In this document: positions 1-10,430 of the stretch, in pieces
Layout of the letters: every line of letters begins with the position of its first letter
How positions within the stretch are numbered: position 1 is the first letter of the stretch
Origin: Phytophthora quininea
Lineage: Eukaryota > Oomycota > Peronosporomycetes > Peronosporales > Peronosporaceae
Direction: 5' to 3'
Assembly (NCBI GenBank): GCA_011947345.1
Contig: JAAVTG010000788.1
Location: forward strand, 239,469-303,468
Length of the DNA: 64,000 nucleotides
Program-made: the position numbers and the translations under genes
Notes under the pieces: model-generated
Told to the model about the DNA's origin: nothing
The model's database searches: none
Seen by the model: only the letters and a program-made list of their open reading frames with translations

Positions 1-36
1 GTTGTCCTTACGGATATTTTTCGTCTCTACAGACAG

Positions 37-743
37 TTGAGAGAAGTCATGTCAAGAATTCTACCTCAATCTCATCTAGGAGAGATCCAAGCGGCAAATG
101 CAACAAATACACCTCCAATTCACGGATTATCTGTGAGTAGTGCCAATATTACTACGCCAAGCGTGCGATTCTTTCCAAAACTACGGAAAAAAGACTGGGG
201 TAAGCTGCTTGAACAAACGCCTGCGCTGGAGCACCATTCACTTGAGGATTTGGGATGCCCACGGCGACGTGTTCACCAAACGCTGTCAAAAATACTAGCA
301 ATGAGGGGACTACTACTTCCAGTGGCTCATGATGTGATGTTACGACTATATTGCGGCGACATTACCGTCGGTTCGAGGCTATACTTCTTGAAATCACTGA
401 TCCCGACAATTCAGCAATGTGTACGCCCTGAGTGCCGAGCGATTGAAACAGTACAACATTGCTTCTTCAAGTGCACATCGCTTACATCGATGTGGGAACA
501 TGTGTACAAACCCTGGCGTCGGGCGCTCAGAACCCGATTAACTTGGCGGCTTCTGTACTTCCCCACGACACAAGACCTACAAACAAGTCGGCGAGAAAAA
601 GCACGATACTTCTTCTTCTGTGGAGAATACACACGGCAGTCATTTCCCTTGCCCCGTGGAGACTGCGAAACAACATTCTGCTTCGGGAAACACAGATCAA
701 AGCGTCAAGCATTCCAAGGATGATACATTCCTTCAGAATGTAG
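37..743 (+). mobile_element. LINE reverse transcriptase C-terminal relic (zf-RVT)
   Basis: The reading frame holds the pattern C-x3-C...ET-x2-H-x3-C between about residues 128 and 145, followed by a Trp-rich stretch. This is the zinc-binding region that follows the reverse transcriptase domain in non-LTR retrotransposons (zf-RVT family). The reverse transcriptase and endonuclease domains lie outside the window or are lost. Near position 600 the natural-looking tail (LWRIHTAVISLAPWRLRNN) continues in another frame, so the copy is frameshifted. Only the 3' end of an element is present. The strand and family are fairly sure; activity is not supported. Confidence 0.6.
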
Positions 744-934
744 CACTAGTTTATATATCAACATGCTACAGAACTGCACTACGACAATAACAAGCCAATT
801 GGGCTTTCGAACCATCACCGGACTCGGATACAATCACGCAGGAGCACCGCGCGATTTGGATCCCTCAACCGTAGATGGTGCCGGACACACTCATTTTCAA
901 AAAGCTTGTAGCCGGACCCAGCGACCTTCTCGCT

Positions 935-1030
935 TCCCTCCGGACAGTGACTAACGCCAAGAAAGCCGTCTTCATCACTGGCAGCACCCGTGGCATCGGA
1001 CTTGCTTTCGTATTACACCGAGGAGGCAAA
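935..1030 (+). pseudogene. Orphan short-chain dehydrogenase N-terminal motif
   Basis: Positions 947-1009 encode VFITGSTRGIGLAF preceded by a short basic stretch, which matches the TGxxxGIG dinucleotide-binding start of classical short-chain dehydrogenases/reductases. Nothing after it resembles the catalytic YxxxK region, and downstream frames are interrupted before the convergent SWEET gene. It is best read as a truncated gene fragment. A short exon of an unseen gene is possible but less likely. Confidence 0.4.
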
Positions 1031-1213
1031 TGGAACGGCGCGGACCAGCAGCAACACGGACCAGGTCCGTCACCGGGCCTTTTTTGTCTCCGTTGTCCCG
1101 TCCCCAGAAGGGTCCACCAGGTAAGTTCGTCATCGTCTATTAAATCCGCCTGTCTACGTCCAGGAGGACACTTCAACAAGTCAGCTGGTTTAACGTGGTT
1201 CGCATTGCTCTGA

Positions 1214-2117
1214 TTAAGTTCGCTGTTCTATGGCCCCCGCTGCTGAGATCTTGGGCGACGCCATGGCCGCGTATTCGGGACTGGGCAGGTTGGTGAGCGA
1301 TTTCTTAGAGTGCTTGGTCGTCAGCTGCGGCGTCATCTCCACCGTGACTGTGATCTCGTCGTCGTCCGAACGTGCGTCCCAACCGTCTTGCAGCGGGTGC
1401 GTCTTGGGGTCGTAGATCCGGTACAGACACATGGTGAAGGTGTTGACCGTGATGAAGAGGATGTTGATGAACATGATGAACCAGTTGGTGATGAGCACGC
1501 CGTACGTGAGCCAGACGACGTTGTTGACGATGCCAGCGTACACCATGTGCACGTTGATGAACACGGCCGACTTGTGCTTGAGCACTTGGAAGAGCTTCTC
1601 CATGGGAGCGCCGTACAGACAGATACCGGCGCAGTCGGCTAGGCAGCCGACGATCGTGCTGACTTGGTGGGTCGACTGGCCAGTGTAGCCCAATCCGCCG
1701 ACAATCACGTAGGTGGTGATCAAGGAGAGCGTGGAGACGAACACTGCCAATGTACGTAGCACGTAACGCTTGTCCGTGCAGTAGTACGCGTAGATTGAGA
1801 TGAAGATGACGGCGCAGACTTCACCGTACAGGAAGCACGAAAACACAGGGAACCAGTTGTCCGTGAGGATACCGTACATCATCCTGAAGGAGACACAAGA
1901 ACTGTTAAAGACTGCCGTAGTCGAAGGGAATGGCAATGTGAACGTACCACACGTGCGAGTTTGCAAGGAGCGAGGTTAAAGGAAACAGCGAGGCGACGCC
2001 GACGTGCTTTTGCTTGTGGATGCGGTACATGAGCAGCGACGGACTGGACACCATGCAGACGGTGGCTGTACCGGAGAGGATCTTGAAGACTAGAACTGCG
2101 ATTGCGTGTGGAGTCAT
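1214..2117 (-). CDS. SWEET sugar transporter (copy 1)
   Basis: Exon 1 is 2117-1948 and exon 2 is 1883-1214, separated by a 64-nt intron (1884-1947) with a GTACGT donor and a CAG acceptor. The intron splits a Trp codon, giving SHVW-MMYG across the junction. The product is 279 residues. It has the two MtN3/saliva repeats of the SWEET family: an N-terminal segment with the FKILSG and PSLLMYRIHK region, and a second repeat with GAPMEKLFQVLKHKSA and the NNVVWLTYG helix. SWEETs are seven-helix bidirectional sugar uniporters; in oomycetes they probably serve sugar uptake or membrane export, substrate unknown. The C-terminal tail is acidic and cytosolic. The frame is intact. Two paralogues sit near 30.5-33 kb on the same strand. 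Confidence 0.88.
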
Positions 2118-2850
2118 GGTCGTTTAACTGTGGTCTTGAAGGAGGAAGATCTACCGCCGGTGCGAGCGCATGCGAGTGTGTTGGACTGTTGTGAGGCCTA
2201 CACGGCAAAAACGAGAATGAGAACAGGTGAACCGGTTCCCAAGGCTAAAGCAACAGGATTCAGAGCAATTCGAGCCACCCGAGAGCGTCCGGTCACGAGT
2301 TTTTCGCACCTCGGGGCTTTGTAAGTGTCGCAACCAAGCAACGAGGGATCGGCTCCCACGCAATGCACGTGGCGATCGCCCTTGCCAAGCCCGAGCCAAT
2401 AGTATTCAATCGCAGTGTCAGTAGATCAGCGGAAACTTGCGCACAAAGCGGCGTCGGTGTTGGATGGGGCTGCACCGTCGCTCACGGCCAAGCAATTTCA
2501 TTTCATGCCCGAGTGTCCACGAGGGAGGTACCTGCTCGCGTAGAGATGAGGACCGCTCGGACAAGAGATTTGCGGGTGCAACGATGCCGCTTTGGCGCCA
2601 GCGAGGCAGGTGCACGATCGCCGTCAGGCGCAGTCGACGTCGTCAAATAGGCACGGTGACGGTGCAGCAATGCTGACGGCCTGCTCGAAGCTCGTCAAAA
2701 TGATGCAATCTTTTGCTCTCGGTTGAGACAGGGCTGGAAAAGAAGACATTTGTGTCCTCCAATGTCGCTTGCACTAAGCTTACAGCAGAATTGAGTACTC
2801 GAGCACTTCCAGTAGCTGCCAACTTGCCTGGCAGTATGCAATAGCTCCTA
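2118..2850. other. Intergenic upstream of SWEET copy 1
   Basis: GC-rich, with short open frames on both strands but no family signature. It presumably contains the SWEET promoter. I could not pick out a convincing initiator. Confidence 0.4.
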
Positions 2851-3249
2851 CATTACAACCAAGACGCTACCAAGCAACTGGTATCAACTACCGACACGGC
2901 GGACCATTTAGAGGCTGTTCAGTGGTTATTTGGTCAGCGCGTTGAGGGCTGCACGCCATGTGCTATTGACCACGGCAGCGTCAACCTCCTCCTTGAAAGG
3001 CTCGGCAAAGGATCAGCCTGCTCTATTTTGCGTTTCATGTTGCTGCTTGAGCACGGAAATCTAGGATTTACAGGATACGATTCCGTCAGCTTCGTGAAAA
3101 GTGAGGTATCGGTAGACATCGGTCACCCCGAGTTCACTTCGAGAGCTCTGCTGCAGTTTTGCTGTGGACCGCTTTCGAGAAACGGGTTCTTAAAGATTGT
3201 TTTTCAGATCATCGACTTGTCTCGCCACACTTGCCCATGGGAGTCCTAA
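2851..3249 (+). pseudogene. Ankyrin-repeat gene relic
   Basis: An open frame reaching a stop at 3247-3249 encodes DHLEAVQWLFGQRVEGCTP, followed by AIDHGSVNLLLERL. This is the oomycete ankyrin pattern (GHLxxVQWLxxxRxEGCTxxAMD) also seen in the gene at 62.5 kb. Only about one and a half repeats are recognisable, and there is no plausible start. It is read as the debris of a once larger ankyrin protein. Confidence 0.45.
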
Positions 3250-5262
3250 AACGATATCAGGCGTGAGTTTGAGTTCGCTATGACTTTCAATGCTGTATCT
3301 CGAACGTATTTACCTTCTCTGAGCCTTTCCATATGGCGGCAAGCTAGTATGACTCTGTGCTGTTGATATGCATTCACACCCAGTGATTGAAAGCAGCTAT
3401 CAAGGACAATATTTGCAGCCCGCGACCTGAAGAAGTGACGGGTGACTTTTTCTTTAAAAACCTTATTCTTTGGTGCAGCAGTTCTTGAACGACCACGATA
3501 GCATGAGCTTAATAAATTTAATGGAGTGCTGTTTTGGGGAGATTATTATTCGGATCGTATACGCGTTTTTGGATTGAGCTTCCCAGACCAGACACCGCGA
3601 CCTTATCAACTATTATGTGCGCGTAGTTTAAATGAAATGCTGCTGTAGTCCTGTGCTATCCACCCCCATCTAGACTACTACATTTTGGTCATGTGAAGTG
3701 TCGTCGCTGTATGCATCCTGCATCCACTAGCTAATTGTAAGTAAATTCTCCGATTCTGTGGGCGCCATAGTCATTTTCTTCTGAGCAGTTTTGAAGTGTT
3801 CCTAGCGCGATTGCACGCATCTAAAATGCTCACACGCTCGTTTTAATTGATGAACTCTAAGCCCGTGCTTCTTCAATTATAACACCCGACCTTGTTTCCG
3901 ATCCGACCGTACACGACCCCAGGTCTACAGGGTAGTTAGAATCGAAACTATGGTGGAATGCATGGAGACGATGTTAGCGCACACTGCATCTGCGAACGGA
4001 GACCTAGCTCTGGTCGCAATTTCCAAATGTTAAAATTGGGGTATCGCGAGCCATGGTTCCGCAAGATTGACCAGCGCCGTCTTTGATTTGATTGACCAGG
4101 AATGACCGACGTCGAATTGCCATGCGAGAATGGACGCCTTCCGTGCAGTGGAAGCACGCTAAGTTCAATCTTTCGACTGAAATTGTGTTGAGTGTGTTGT
4201 TACCTTGTGTATTAATGTGGCCGATGAAGAATACAGCAGTAACTCATCCAGCCATCTCTTTCATCTCTTCCAGATTTCAGGATGATCTTGGTAAAATGCA
4301 TTTGACAGGCGATGGTAGCAGGCGTGTCATGAGGAGACGGCGTGCACCAGCACCTGCATACAGGATTCAAGGTCCACAATGGTAAGTCATAGGACGAACG
4401 AGTGTGGATGTGCTAACCTCTAATCCACTTTCGGATTTACTCTCTCAACAACACATCTCGCGGTCCCGAAAGTGCAACAACTGGCAGCCTTTGCAAACTG
4501 CAACACTCGCTCACACGCCAAATAATATTTTGCGAACGATAATTGTGCCGGATTCACAGCAAATTGTCTTTGGCCTTCGATAACAATTCGCCATACATAT
4601 CCATTGCCATAAATGACGATTCTTGCAGCAGTCGAGTCTTCTACATCTTCGTATCATTTGCCGTCAAAATACGACAATCTAGAACTTTGTCAACACGAAG
4701 CTGCATCATCATCGCGTCCGCGCTTCCAAGTACTCGGCATTTCCGGCATGACGTACTCGATCGCTGGCGACGACGTGGAACTCGGATCCAGTAGTGCCAA
4801 CAATGAATCAAACAGCGCAGTTTCTTTAAACCTGCAGCAATAAGTCAATGGAGCCTCCGAAACATTTCAAAGCTGCTCTGCTGTTCTTTCGGAAACGTCA
4901 AGTCCTCTTGCTGCATGGCACTATCCATGGCGGAGTGCAATAGTGCAATAGTCCGAAACGCGACCGCCACAAAGATGAAATGTGCGCTTTCCGTGGACGA
5001 TGAATCACCGCTTCGTTAATAAGCAGCGGCTGCAGTGCAGTGAAAGTTGCTTGCAGCCATCCCATAGCGTTGTCGTCATGGCCTGCTTTGAATCGCGTAG
5101 GAACTGCCCCGCAGGCGCTTCAACATTCTACTACGACCCCAGAGCAACCCAAGCAACGCAAAAGACCAAGTTTCTCGTGGGGCTATCCTGCAATAACCAA
5201 ATTAGGACGTTTATTGTTCCTCGCTTCCTTCAGAACAGCAGCAACCTCAAGCTCGAAGCCAC
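3250..5262. other. Intergenic, nothing recognised
   Basis: Mixed-composition sequence with open frames of up to about 97 codons on both strands, none with a recognisable domain or consistent codon pattern. I see no repeat pair or RNA gene here. Confidence 0.4.
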
Positions 5263-5738
5263 TTAGTTCTTGCGGGCGGCGGCCACGGCCTTCTTGATGA
5301 GCGCGCTCTTCTGCTTGCGGGCGATCATGGCCTTGAAGCGCGCAAAGTCGTTGAGCTCGGCGCGTCTTCTTGTTCTGCAGCTTCTTGGCCCAGGTCGAGG
5401 CCTCCCACTTGGCCAGCGTGTCGGCCTTGGCCAGCGCCTTCTTGAGCGTCTTCTCGCGGGCCTGCAGCGGGATGTCCACGGTCAGGTCGGTGAGCGAGAG
5501 GCGCTTGAAGTTGATCACGTGGCGGTTCACGCCCGTGACGCTGAAGGGGCCGTCCACCAGGGCCTTGTTCTCGTCCACCACGTCGATGATCGTGGCGATC
5601 TTGCCGGCGTCCGGGCCGTAGTTGATGAGCACCACGCGGCCGATCGAAACGAAGCGAGTGAAAGTCTGTGAGAACGCATGCAATAGCGTTAGTATCGTCG
5701 GTCCTGTATGCCTGTAGCCCCTGTCGTCGACGCACCAT
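5263..5738 (-). CDS. RPL14: 60S ribosomal protein L14 (eL14), frame-broken near the end
   Basis: This encodes a structural protein of the large ribosomal subunit. The ATG at 5738-5736 is followed at once by a 70-nt intron (5735-5666, donor GTGCGT, acceptor CAG); exon 2 then starts TFTRFVSIGRVVLINYGPD, the conserved KOW-like eL14 N-terminus. Conserved blocks follow (DGP, NFKRLSLTDL). At about 5359-5364 the frame breaks: the conserved tail LNDFARFKAMIARKQKSAL lies in another frame and ends at 5263. Restoring one GC dinucleotide in the CGCGCC tract rejoins it, giving about 135 residues. It is divergently paired with RPL5 across 270 bp. In an essential single-subunit protein, an assembly error is more likely than decay. 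Confidence 0.88.
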
Positions 5739-5760
5739 TGTAGCTGGGAGGAAAAACGCC

Positions 5761-5776
5761 AAACGAACTAATGAGC
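5761..5776 (-). promoter_or_regulatory. Initiator-like element of RPL14
   Basis: On the minus strand it reads GCTCATTAGTTCGTTT, matching the oomycete Inr consensus GCTCATTYBNCAWTTT at 12 of 16 positions and lying 22 nt upstream of the ATG. This agrees with the very short 5' UTRs of oomycete genes. Confidence 0.55.
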
Positions 5777-5972
5777 GTGCCCAGAATGGAGCCCCACCAC
5801 TTTAGAACCAGTCATCCTTTTCAGCATTTCCACCAATCAAGTTCAAGATGTGGCGTACATAACTGATAATGTCTGCCCAGCTTCGCAGCATTAAAATACC
5901 CGCATACTACGAATTGTAGACTGGCAGGCGCACACGCCATCCAGCCAAAAAGCGTCGACCTAAAAGTTTTGC

Positions 5973-5988
5973 GCTCAGTTTGGAAACT
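5973..5988 (+). promoter_or_regulatory. Initiator-like element of RPL5
   Basis: GCTCAGTTTGGAAACT lies 20 nt upstream of the RPL5 ATG and partly matches the oomycete Inr consensus (GCTCA start, purine-rich 3' half). It is weaker than the RPL14 element. Confidence 0.4.
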
Positions 5989-6008
5989 TTCATCGACGAC
6001 TCAACACC

Positions 6009-6910
6009 ATGCCGTTCGTCAAGGTCATCAAGAACAAGGCGTACTTCAAGCGCTACCAGGTCAAGTACCGTCGTCGCCGCGAGGGCAAGACGGACTACCG
6101 TGCCCGCAAGCGCCTCATCACCCAGGACAAGAACAAGTACAACTCGCCCAAGTACCGTCTCGTCGTGCGCCTCACCAACAAGCAGGTCATCTGCCAGATC
6201 GCGTACGCCGAGATCGACGGCGACAAGATCCTGGCGCAGGCCACGTCGGCCGAGCTTCCCCGCTACGGCCTGACGGTCGGCCTCAAGAACTACGCCGCCG
6301 CGTACGCCACGGGCCTGCTCGTGGGCCGTCGCGTCCTGCAGAAGCTGGGCCTGGACGAGGACTACGAGGGCAACACGGAGGTCGATGGCGAGATCGTCAA
6401 GACCGAGGCCAACGGCCGCACCTACTACGTGGAGGAGGTGGCTGACGAGAAGCGCCCTTCCGCTGCTACCTGGACTGCGGTCTGCGCTCCACCACCACCG
6501 GTAACCGTGTATTCGGTGCCCTGAAGGGCGCGGCCGACGCCGGGCTGGACATCCCGCACAGCGAGAAGCGCTTCCCGGGCTACAGCCGCGACGACAAGAG
6601 CTACGACGCTGAGGTCCACCGTGACCGCATCTTCGCCGTGCACATCTCGGAGCACATGAAGGAGCTCGAGGAGGACGACCCGGAGATGCTTGCCTCGCAC
6701 TACGCCGAGTACGTCAAGGCCGGCATCAACCCGGACGACCTGGAGGAGCTGATCGAGAAGGTCCACGCCGCCATCCGCGAGGACCCGTCTCCCGCTGCCA
6801 AGAAGGAGTTCACGCCCGACAAGAAGTACAAGAAGCAGGCCAAGCGCTCGCGCCAGCAGCGCCAGGCCCGTGTGGCCCAGAAGAAGGCCCACGCCGCCAG
6901 CAAGCAGTAA
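6009..6910 (+). CDS. RPL5: 60S ribosomal protein L5 (uL18), one frame break
   Basis: This is the large-subunit protein that carries 5S rRNA to the ribosome. It begins [20 protein letters not shown], with the conserved [16 protein letters not shown] and [15 protein letters not shown] blocks. The first frame is good to about 6454. Conserved sequence ([18 protein letters not shown] through a Lys-rich C-terminus with [14 protein letters not shown]) then continues in the next frame to the TAA at 6908-6910. Adding one C to the CCC at 6455-6457 restores CCC TTC CGC and yields 300 residues, close to the family length (yeast and human are about 297). No intron is seen. It is divergent from RPL14. The break is read as a homopolymer contraction. 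Confidence 0.93.
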
Positions 6911-7031
6911 GCTTGTGGGTCTGGGGATTCTAGCTAGGATGGTAGAGATACTCGTCTAGCAATGTGCCGCACGCGGTGCGATCCAAACACGATGAAAGTT
7001 CAAACGTCTTCATTTTGCTTTGCATTGTGCT

Positions 7032-7080
7032 TGGTGGTGGTGGTGGTCATTGTTGGTGGCCACCACCACGACCACCACCG
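7032..7080. repeat. GGT/ACC imperfect inverted repeat
   Basis: A run of GGT triplets is followed by a run of ACC/CCA triplets around the perfect dyad TGGTGGCCACCA, so the strand can fold into a long GC-rich hairpin, and the GGT run could also form a quadruplex. It sits between the RPL5 stop and the NSRP1 start, where it might act in 3' end formation. Confidence 0.5.
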
Positions 7081-7132
7081 CTTGTTTCAAATTTCATAAT
7101 TTAGGTACGATCTATTTTTAAGTCAGTCGACC

Positions 7133-8190
7133 ATGGGGTTTTCAATGAAGCTGAGCGGGAAGACCAAGAAGAAGACGCTCGGTGTGACGTCGACAACGGG
7201 AACCAAGCAGTACGGGTTGGTCCTACCGAAGAAGGACTCAAAGAAGAAGGTAGTCGCGCAAGCTGTATGCTCCAACGCTGCGTTTTGACCCCGTGAGCTC
7301 ACGCTAAAGTTTATGATACATTTGTGCAGGAACTGTCGTCGTCTTTCAACCTTTTCGAGAGCGCAGCAGCAAAAAGCAGCAAAGATAAAGAGGAAAGTGA
7401 TGCAAGACGACGTGTAGCCGCTGAAGCTGCGCGCAGTCTGCAGCAAAGTCAGGTGGATCGCGTCCAAGCTCAAGCTCTGGCCGAAGACGCCTCGGTCTTT
7501 GACTATGACGGAGTGTACGACGATATGAAGAGCAAACGAGAGAGTGAGGCCAATAGTAGAGCAGCCAAACGGGAAGCAGAGAAGAAGCAACCCAAGTACA
7601 TTAGCACGCTGCTGCAGCAGGCCAAAATCCGAGAGGTGGAGAACGAGCGTATTCGAGAGCGACGGCTGCTAAACGAACGGAAAGCCGATGACGCGCTCTA
7701 TGGAGACAAGGAGAAGCTCGTGTCGGCTTCGTACAAGAGGAAACTGCAGGAGATGCAGCGCTGGGATCAAGAGGACGCGAGACTCGCAGCCATCGAGGAG
7801 CACGAAGACGTCACCAAGCAGGGCGAGAATGCGATGGCCGGCTTCTACGCAAATCTCAACAAGAACATCGCCATGGGGGTGTCGACGGCGAATGCCCGTA
7901 GCGCATACACTGCCACGGAGGCGCGACACGACGCAAAGCCTGACGATACATCGACCGATCGTGAAGTTGAAGCTGCAGATGAACCATCGAAAGCGCCCAA
8001 GAACCAGCGAGCCAGCAAGTCTCCGTCGCCACCGGCTAGCGCTGCAGCCCCTGAACGCAAGGAAGCCAGTAGTAACACGAGTGATTCAGCCCAGAATCAC
8101 GAGCCCAAACCAAGTAAAGAAGACGCTATTGCTGCTGCTAGAGCACGATTCTTGGCACGCAAGAAGCAACGCAAGAGTGACGCCAAGTAG
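7133..8190 (+). CDS. NSRP1-like nuclear speckle splicing regulator
   Basis: Exon 1 is 7133-7249 and exon 2 is 7330-8190, with an 80-nt GT-AG phase-0 intron between them; the product is 325 residues. The N-terminus has KQYGLVLPKK, the short NSRP1 (CCDC55) signature. The central region has EDASVFDYDGVYDDM followed by KPKYISTLLQ-like sequence (here QPKYISTLLQQAKIRE) and LVSASYKRKLQEM, which match the NSRP1/DUF2040 domain in order. The rest is charged coiled coil and a Ser/Pro/Lys-rich tail ending in ARFLARKKQRK. In animals NSRP1 influences splice-site choice; a splicing role here is inferred from family membership. Confidence 0.82.
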
Positions 8191-8331
8191 AATGACTAGC
8201 AAAAGCTGTTAGAAAACGTTGATTGGTACTTTCATGTAGTCGATGCTGAAGATGCAGTTGTGTGTTTCTAGCAGCGAGAGTAGAATGGCACTAGTAATGG
8301 AATAAATATCACGGAAGACGCGGCACGCGCT

Positions 8332-9221
8332 TTAATGCACCGACTGGCTGTGGTGGTGCAGGCCGAGCAGTGACGTTGCAGCCAACAGCTCCATCTCCTG
8401 GAGATGCATCGACTCGTCGACCTCACTCGCCGATCTGCTGGCTTTGACACGTTTCCGCACCGCGTCCTTCCTGCGCGTCAAGTTGCTGTCGTCCGACGCC
8501 GGCGAGTCCATGGCCGACCACGAGCGCTTACGAGGCGAGCTCGGTGGGCTGGTCATGGGGGACTGAGCCACCAGTTGGTGCAAATTCGGCGGCACGTCCA
8601 GCTTGTTGCCGCGCGGGCCTCCACGTCCCGTGGACAAGAAGTTCTTGACTTCAACTCCAGACTGACGCAGCACCGGTTGCCACAGTCGCTTGCGTGCATT
8701 GGTGAACCAGTTTGAAAGCTGCTTGACTTCGATCCCCGCTTCGTTAGCAAGTTCTTCCTTCTCTTCTTCGCTCGGGTACGGGTGTGCAAAGTGTTCGGGC
8801 GAGAACATCCAGGCTTTGAGCACATTCTTAGCTTCCGGGTGCAGCGTGCCTCGACGTGTTCCCTTCTTGCGTCTCGCCGTCTTCTCTGGCGCTTGGTCTG
8901 CATCCTCATCGCCACTACTGGCTTGAGTGGGGACTCCAACCCAAAGGCAGAGTTGGTGGAGAGTGAAGGCAGACGCAGCTCGCGTTGCGCCGAGATGGCG
9001 AATTGTAGGCCCGGTAGGGGCGTCTTGGCCGGGTTGGGGGACGCGATGGGTGCCGGGCTGGGCTTGCCGCTGAGCACGGGCGAGTTCATGGCGAGCTGCA
9101 CTGATTCCTCGCTTGGGTCGGTTGGGGACAGACACAATTGCGTTGTCTTGGCGTGCTGGTGGTCCGGTGTGTTGGCCGTGAGCAGACGTCGAGCCACGAG
9201 ATGGGCGTGACTGGGCTCCAT
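8332..9221 (-). CDS. TALE-class homeodomain transcription factor, one frame break
   Basis: A homeodomain at about residues 120-182 (genomic 8862-8674) has the three-residue TALE loop insertion (HFAHPYPSEEEKEELA) and the recognition helix KQLSNWFTNARKRLW. This places it with KNOX/MEIS/PBX-type DNA-binding factors. The N-terminal part is Pro/Ser-rich; the tail has a basic, NLS-like stretch (RRKDAVRKRVK). The N-terminal frame (ending FGLESP) and the homeodomain frame (starting QASSGDEDADQ) join if the four-C run (plus strand GGGG at 8929-8932) is given a fifth base, making 296 residues. The start at 9221 is preferred over the upstream ATG at 9332 because an initiator-like element lies between them. 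Confidence 0.85.
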
Positions 9222-9252
9222 TGTCGAGGTTTTCGCTTGCGATTGACGCGGC

Positions 9253-9268
9253 AGCTTGGAGAATGACC
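9253..9268 (-). promoter_or_regulatory. Initiator-like element of the TALE gene
   Basis: The minus strand reads GGTCATTCTCCAAGCT, matching GCTCATTYBNCAWTTT at 13 of 16 positions, 31 nt upstream of the ATG at 9221. It decides the start-codon choice. Confidence 0.55.
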
Positions 9269-10430
9269 AAGTACGTGGCGATTGATTGGCACCAAGTTGC
9301 CTTTTGCCACTGGAATTCAGTATGCCAATCACGTGCGACGCGGCGCGGGGACAAGCAGAGCGAACGATGTCAACCCGCCGCGGGTCGTCAGGTGGCGTTT
9401 GACTCGAACGGAGCGATCGACTGCTCGGGCGATGGGTTCAACAGGAGGGATGACCTGCCTTGCTGTGCGGTTCGGGGATCGTTCGGTCGCGGATACTTTT
9501 TCTCCCAGATGGGAAAGGTGCGTTTGGTTCTGATGCGTGTCGGCAGGAAACTCGCTGCGTCGGCGGTAGGCTGTCGATCGCAAAATGAGCACCAAGAAGA
9601 AGCTGTTGGGCCCGTGCGGTTATCGCGCAGTTTGAAAAGTACGCTGGCGACAGGCCTGAAAGGCGGCCGATCCAGCCGGGGCCGATCTGCACGTCTCTTG
9701 GCGATGCGGCGTTTTGCTGGGCTTTTTCACTCCCCACTCCGCGTAACAGCCGGCCGGATGGTTATCAAAATCTTTGGGCTGCTTGTCAAACGCGGCTGCG
9801 AGTCAGTGCGCGAGCTGACGGCAAAGCGCGCGGCGTGTGCGGATCGGCGCGCTGGGCAGCGCAATGCCGCAGTCTCCTTGGACCAAGCAGCTCGTGTTGC
9901 AGCGCCAAACATCCCAGCCAGCCGTTACTCGCTCTCTCGTCTGACGGTTCAGGATGCCCATCAACGAGCCGTCGCCTTTCAGGACGCTGCAATAACGGCT
10001 CGGAGTGAAAGGACGTGACCTTTGACACGCTAGCCGACGACTAGTCCTCAGCAGTGACAAGCATACAGTGACAAGCATGATGAAACGCGAGATCCTACAA
10101 CAGCAAAGTCGTTTTGCTTTTGAGCGAGATCAAAAACGAATGTGTCCCCACGACATGCATGCAACAAGGAAAGCAACCACTTGGGTGCGACCCAGGAGGA
10201 AGAGCGAAACCCCTGCGATGGCAATCAGCAGCCAGGTTGCTGGCCGCCAGAAATCATACACGGGAATCATGTGCTGGCGAAAGCGCTCGCCTTGCGCTTT
10301 CTTACAACGTTACGTTCGAATAAAAAGTCGGCACAAAATAATTATCCGCGAAAAATCACCTGAAATTTGTATGAAACGACTCGTTAAAAAATATGTTGAG
10401 AATATTTATTTTAATCAGAACACTTAAGAA
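9269..10430. other. GC-rich upstream region of the TALE gene
   Basis: A plus-strand frame stays open from 9221 to 10018, but it is antisense to the TALE leader, lacks any domain and looks like a GC-bias artefact. Other frames are fragmentary. Confidence 0.4.

Noticed and set aside
1310..1642. 110-codon plus-strand frame over SWEET 1
   Set aside because: It is an antisense shadow of a codon-biased gene with low-complexity content.
9221..10018. 265-codon plus-strand open frame
   Set aside because: It is antisense to the TALE gene leader and lacks domains; its composition looks like GC-driven openness. The TALE initiator lies inside it.
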